Origin: Caldilinea sp. CFX5
GTDB lineage: Bacteria > Chloroflexota > Anaerolineae > Caldilineales > Caldilineaceae
Assembly (NCBI GenBank): GCA_021405325.1
Contig: QWII01000009.1
Span: 1-64,000 of the forward strand
Reading direction: 5' to 3'
DNA: 64,000 nucleotides
Shown here: one piece after another, positions 63,458-64,000 of the stretch
How the letters are laid out: each line of letters opens with the position of its first letter
Position numbering within the stretch: position 1 is the first letter of the stretch
Translations under genes and position numbers: made by a program
Notes under the pieces: model-generated
The model's database searches: none
What the model was told of the DNA's origin: nothing
Seen by the model: only the letters and a program-made list of their open reading frames with translations

Positions 63458-64000
63458 ATGGAACTGACCGATCTGAAACGTGTTGAACAACGAACCTTAT
63501 GTGATGATGCGGCAGATCGCTTACGCGATGCGATCCGTAATGGCCGCTTGCGCCCCGGCGTCCGCCTGGTCGAGCGCGACCTGGCCGACCAGTTGGGCAT
63601 GAGCCGCATTCCCGTGCGCGAGGCGATCCAACGGTTGGTCGAAGAGGGGTTGGTGGAGAAAGCGCCCCATCGCGGCACCTTTGTCTATGCCCCGACGCGC
63701 AAGGAGATCGAAGAGATCTGCTCGTTGCGCGTGGTGCTGGAACGTTTCGTGGTCGAGCGGGTGATACCGGTCTGGTCGCCGGCGCATGAAGCGGAGTTGC
63801 TTGCGATTGTGGAGCAAATGCGGTACGCAGCCCAGCGGAATGATGTTCATCAACTACACGAAAGTGACTACCTTTTCCACAGTGTACTCTGGGCCATTGC
63901 CGATCATAGCCTGCTGTTGGAAGTAGTTTCCGGGTTGCGTTCACGGATCAATCGGTTTCTCTTTGAAGCGGCGGGGGTCTTGCCCCCTTCGGAAATTGAT
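63458..64000 (+). CDS. GntR family transcriptional regulator (FCD type), partial at window end
   Basis: 181 codons are visible from ATG 63458, with GAGGA 7 nt upstream; the gene runs past the window end. The winged helix-turn-helix has AADRLRDAIRNGRLRPG, then LVERDLADQLGMSRIPVREA, then IQRLVEEGLVEKAPHRGTFV, the classic GntR order. An all-helical FCD effector domain begins with EIEEICSLRVVLERFVVE and includes the metal/ligand-site part ESDYLFHSVLWAIADHSLL. Effectors of this class are often small acids. It is divergent from sucA, so it might regulate 2-oxoglutarate metabolism, but genes beyond the window could be the targets. Confidence 0.92.
   Translation, partial: MELTDLKRVEQRTLCDDAADRLRDAIRNGRLRPGVRLVERDLADQLGMSRIPVREAIQRLVEEGLVEKAPHRGTFVYAPTRKEIEEICSLRVVLERFVVERVIPVWSPAHEAELLAIVEQMRYAAQRNDVHQLHESDYLFHSVLWAIADHSLLLEVVSGLRSRINRFLFEAAGVLPPSEID

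Overview
The window looks like chromosome from a Chloroflexota bacterium, most likely of the Anaerolineae/Caldilineae type. This is inferred from gene content and style, not from a marker-gene tree. The clues are GT39-like glycosyltransferases with C-terminal beta-sandwich domains, a SpoIIIAA-like AAA ATPase with an R3H tail, an FmdB zinc-ribbon protein, a zinc-ribbon cold-shock protein, Thr/Pro/Ala-rich linkers in exported proteins, and many palindromic repeats. There is no phage, transposase, rRNA operon or CRISPR array. One tRNA (Cys) is present.

Layout. 1-7.3 kb (minus strand): a 5'-truncated aquaglyceroporin remnant, then glutamate synthase gltB and gltD, separated by a GxxExxY-family gene that sits between palindromic repeats. 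7.8-28.5 kb (plus strand): a nearly uninterrupted run of eight large polytopic membrane proteins, at least seven of them GT-C (PMT/ArnT-like) glycosyltransferases. All carry C-terminal beta-rich domains, and a two-gene small-protein module sits before the last one. 28.5-37.3 kb (mostly minus): malQ, a rhomboid protease, gmk, fmdB (plus), the tmk-darA pair, the SpoIIIAA/R3H ATPase, a GNAT-like protein and a zinc-ribbon cold-shock protein. 37.5-48 kb (plus): tRNA-Cys, two tandem class A penicillin-binding proteins, a repeat-domain exported protein and a LysM/fasciclin exported protein. 48.1-57.6 kb (plus): rpsF-rpsR, a membrane-anchored parvulin foldase with a split catalytic domain, a nucleoside hydrolase, an MFS transporter, a threonine dehydratase and a VPS62-like membrane protein. 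57.6-64 kb: fabH, a 53-residue ribbon-helix-helix-like gene, the 2-oxoglutarate dehydrogenase genes sucB and sucA, and a GntR regulator cut by the window end.

Functional themes are nitrogen assimilation (gltBD), membrane-side glycan assembly from polyprenyl-linked sugars (the glycosyltransferase cluster), envelope building and protein folding outside the membrane (PBPs, LysM/FAS1 protein, PrsA-like foldase), translation and nucleotide supply (rpsF/rpsR, gmk, tmk, nucleoside hydrolase), c-di-AMP sensing (darA) and the TCA cycle (sucAB).

The most unusual features are non-coding. (i) Inverted repeats whose arms are built from 8-nt units occur at about ten places; the unit differs from place to place but the architecture is the same. 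(ii) Five palindromic elements lie in frame inside three of the glycosyltransferase genes, as extra loops between or after membrane segments. (iii) A roughly 60-80-bp palindromic repeat lies near tRNA-Cys, the LysM/FAS1 gene and rpsR. (iv) A third palindrome family brackets the nucleoside hydrolase gene. Among proteins, the parvulin domain interrupted by about 120 Thr/Ala-rich residues and the dispersed RHH-like small genes stand out.
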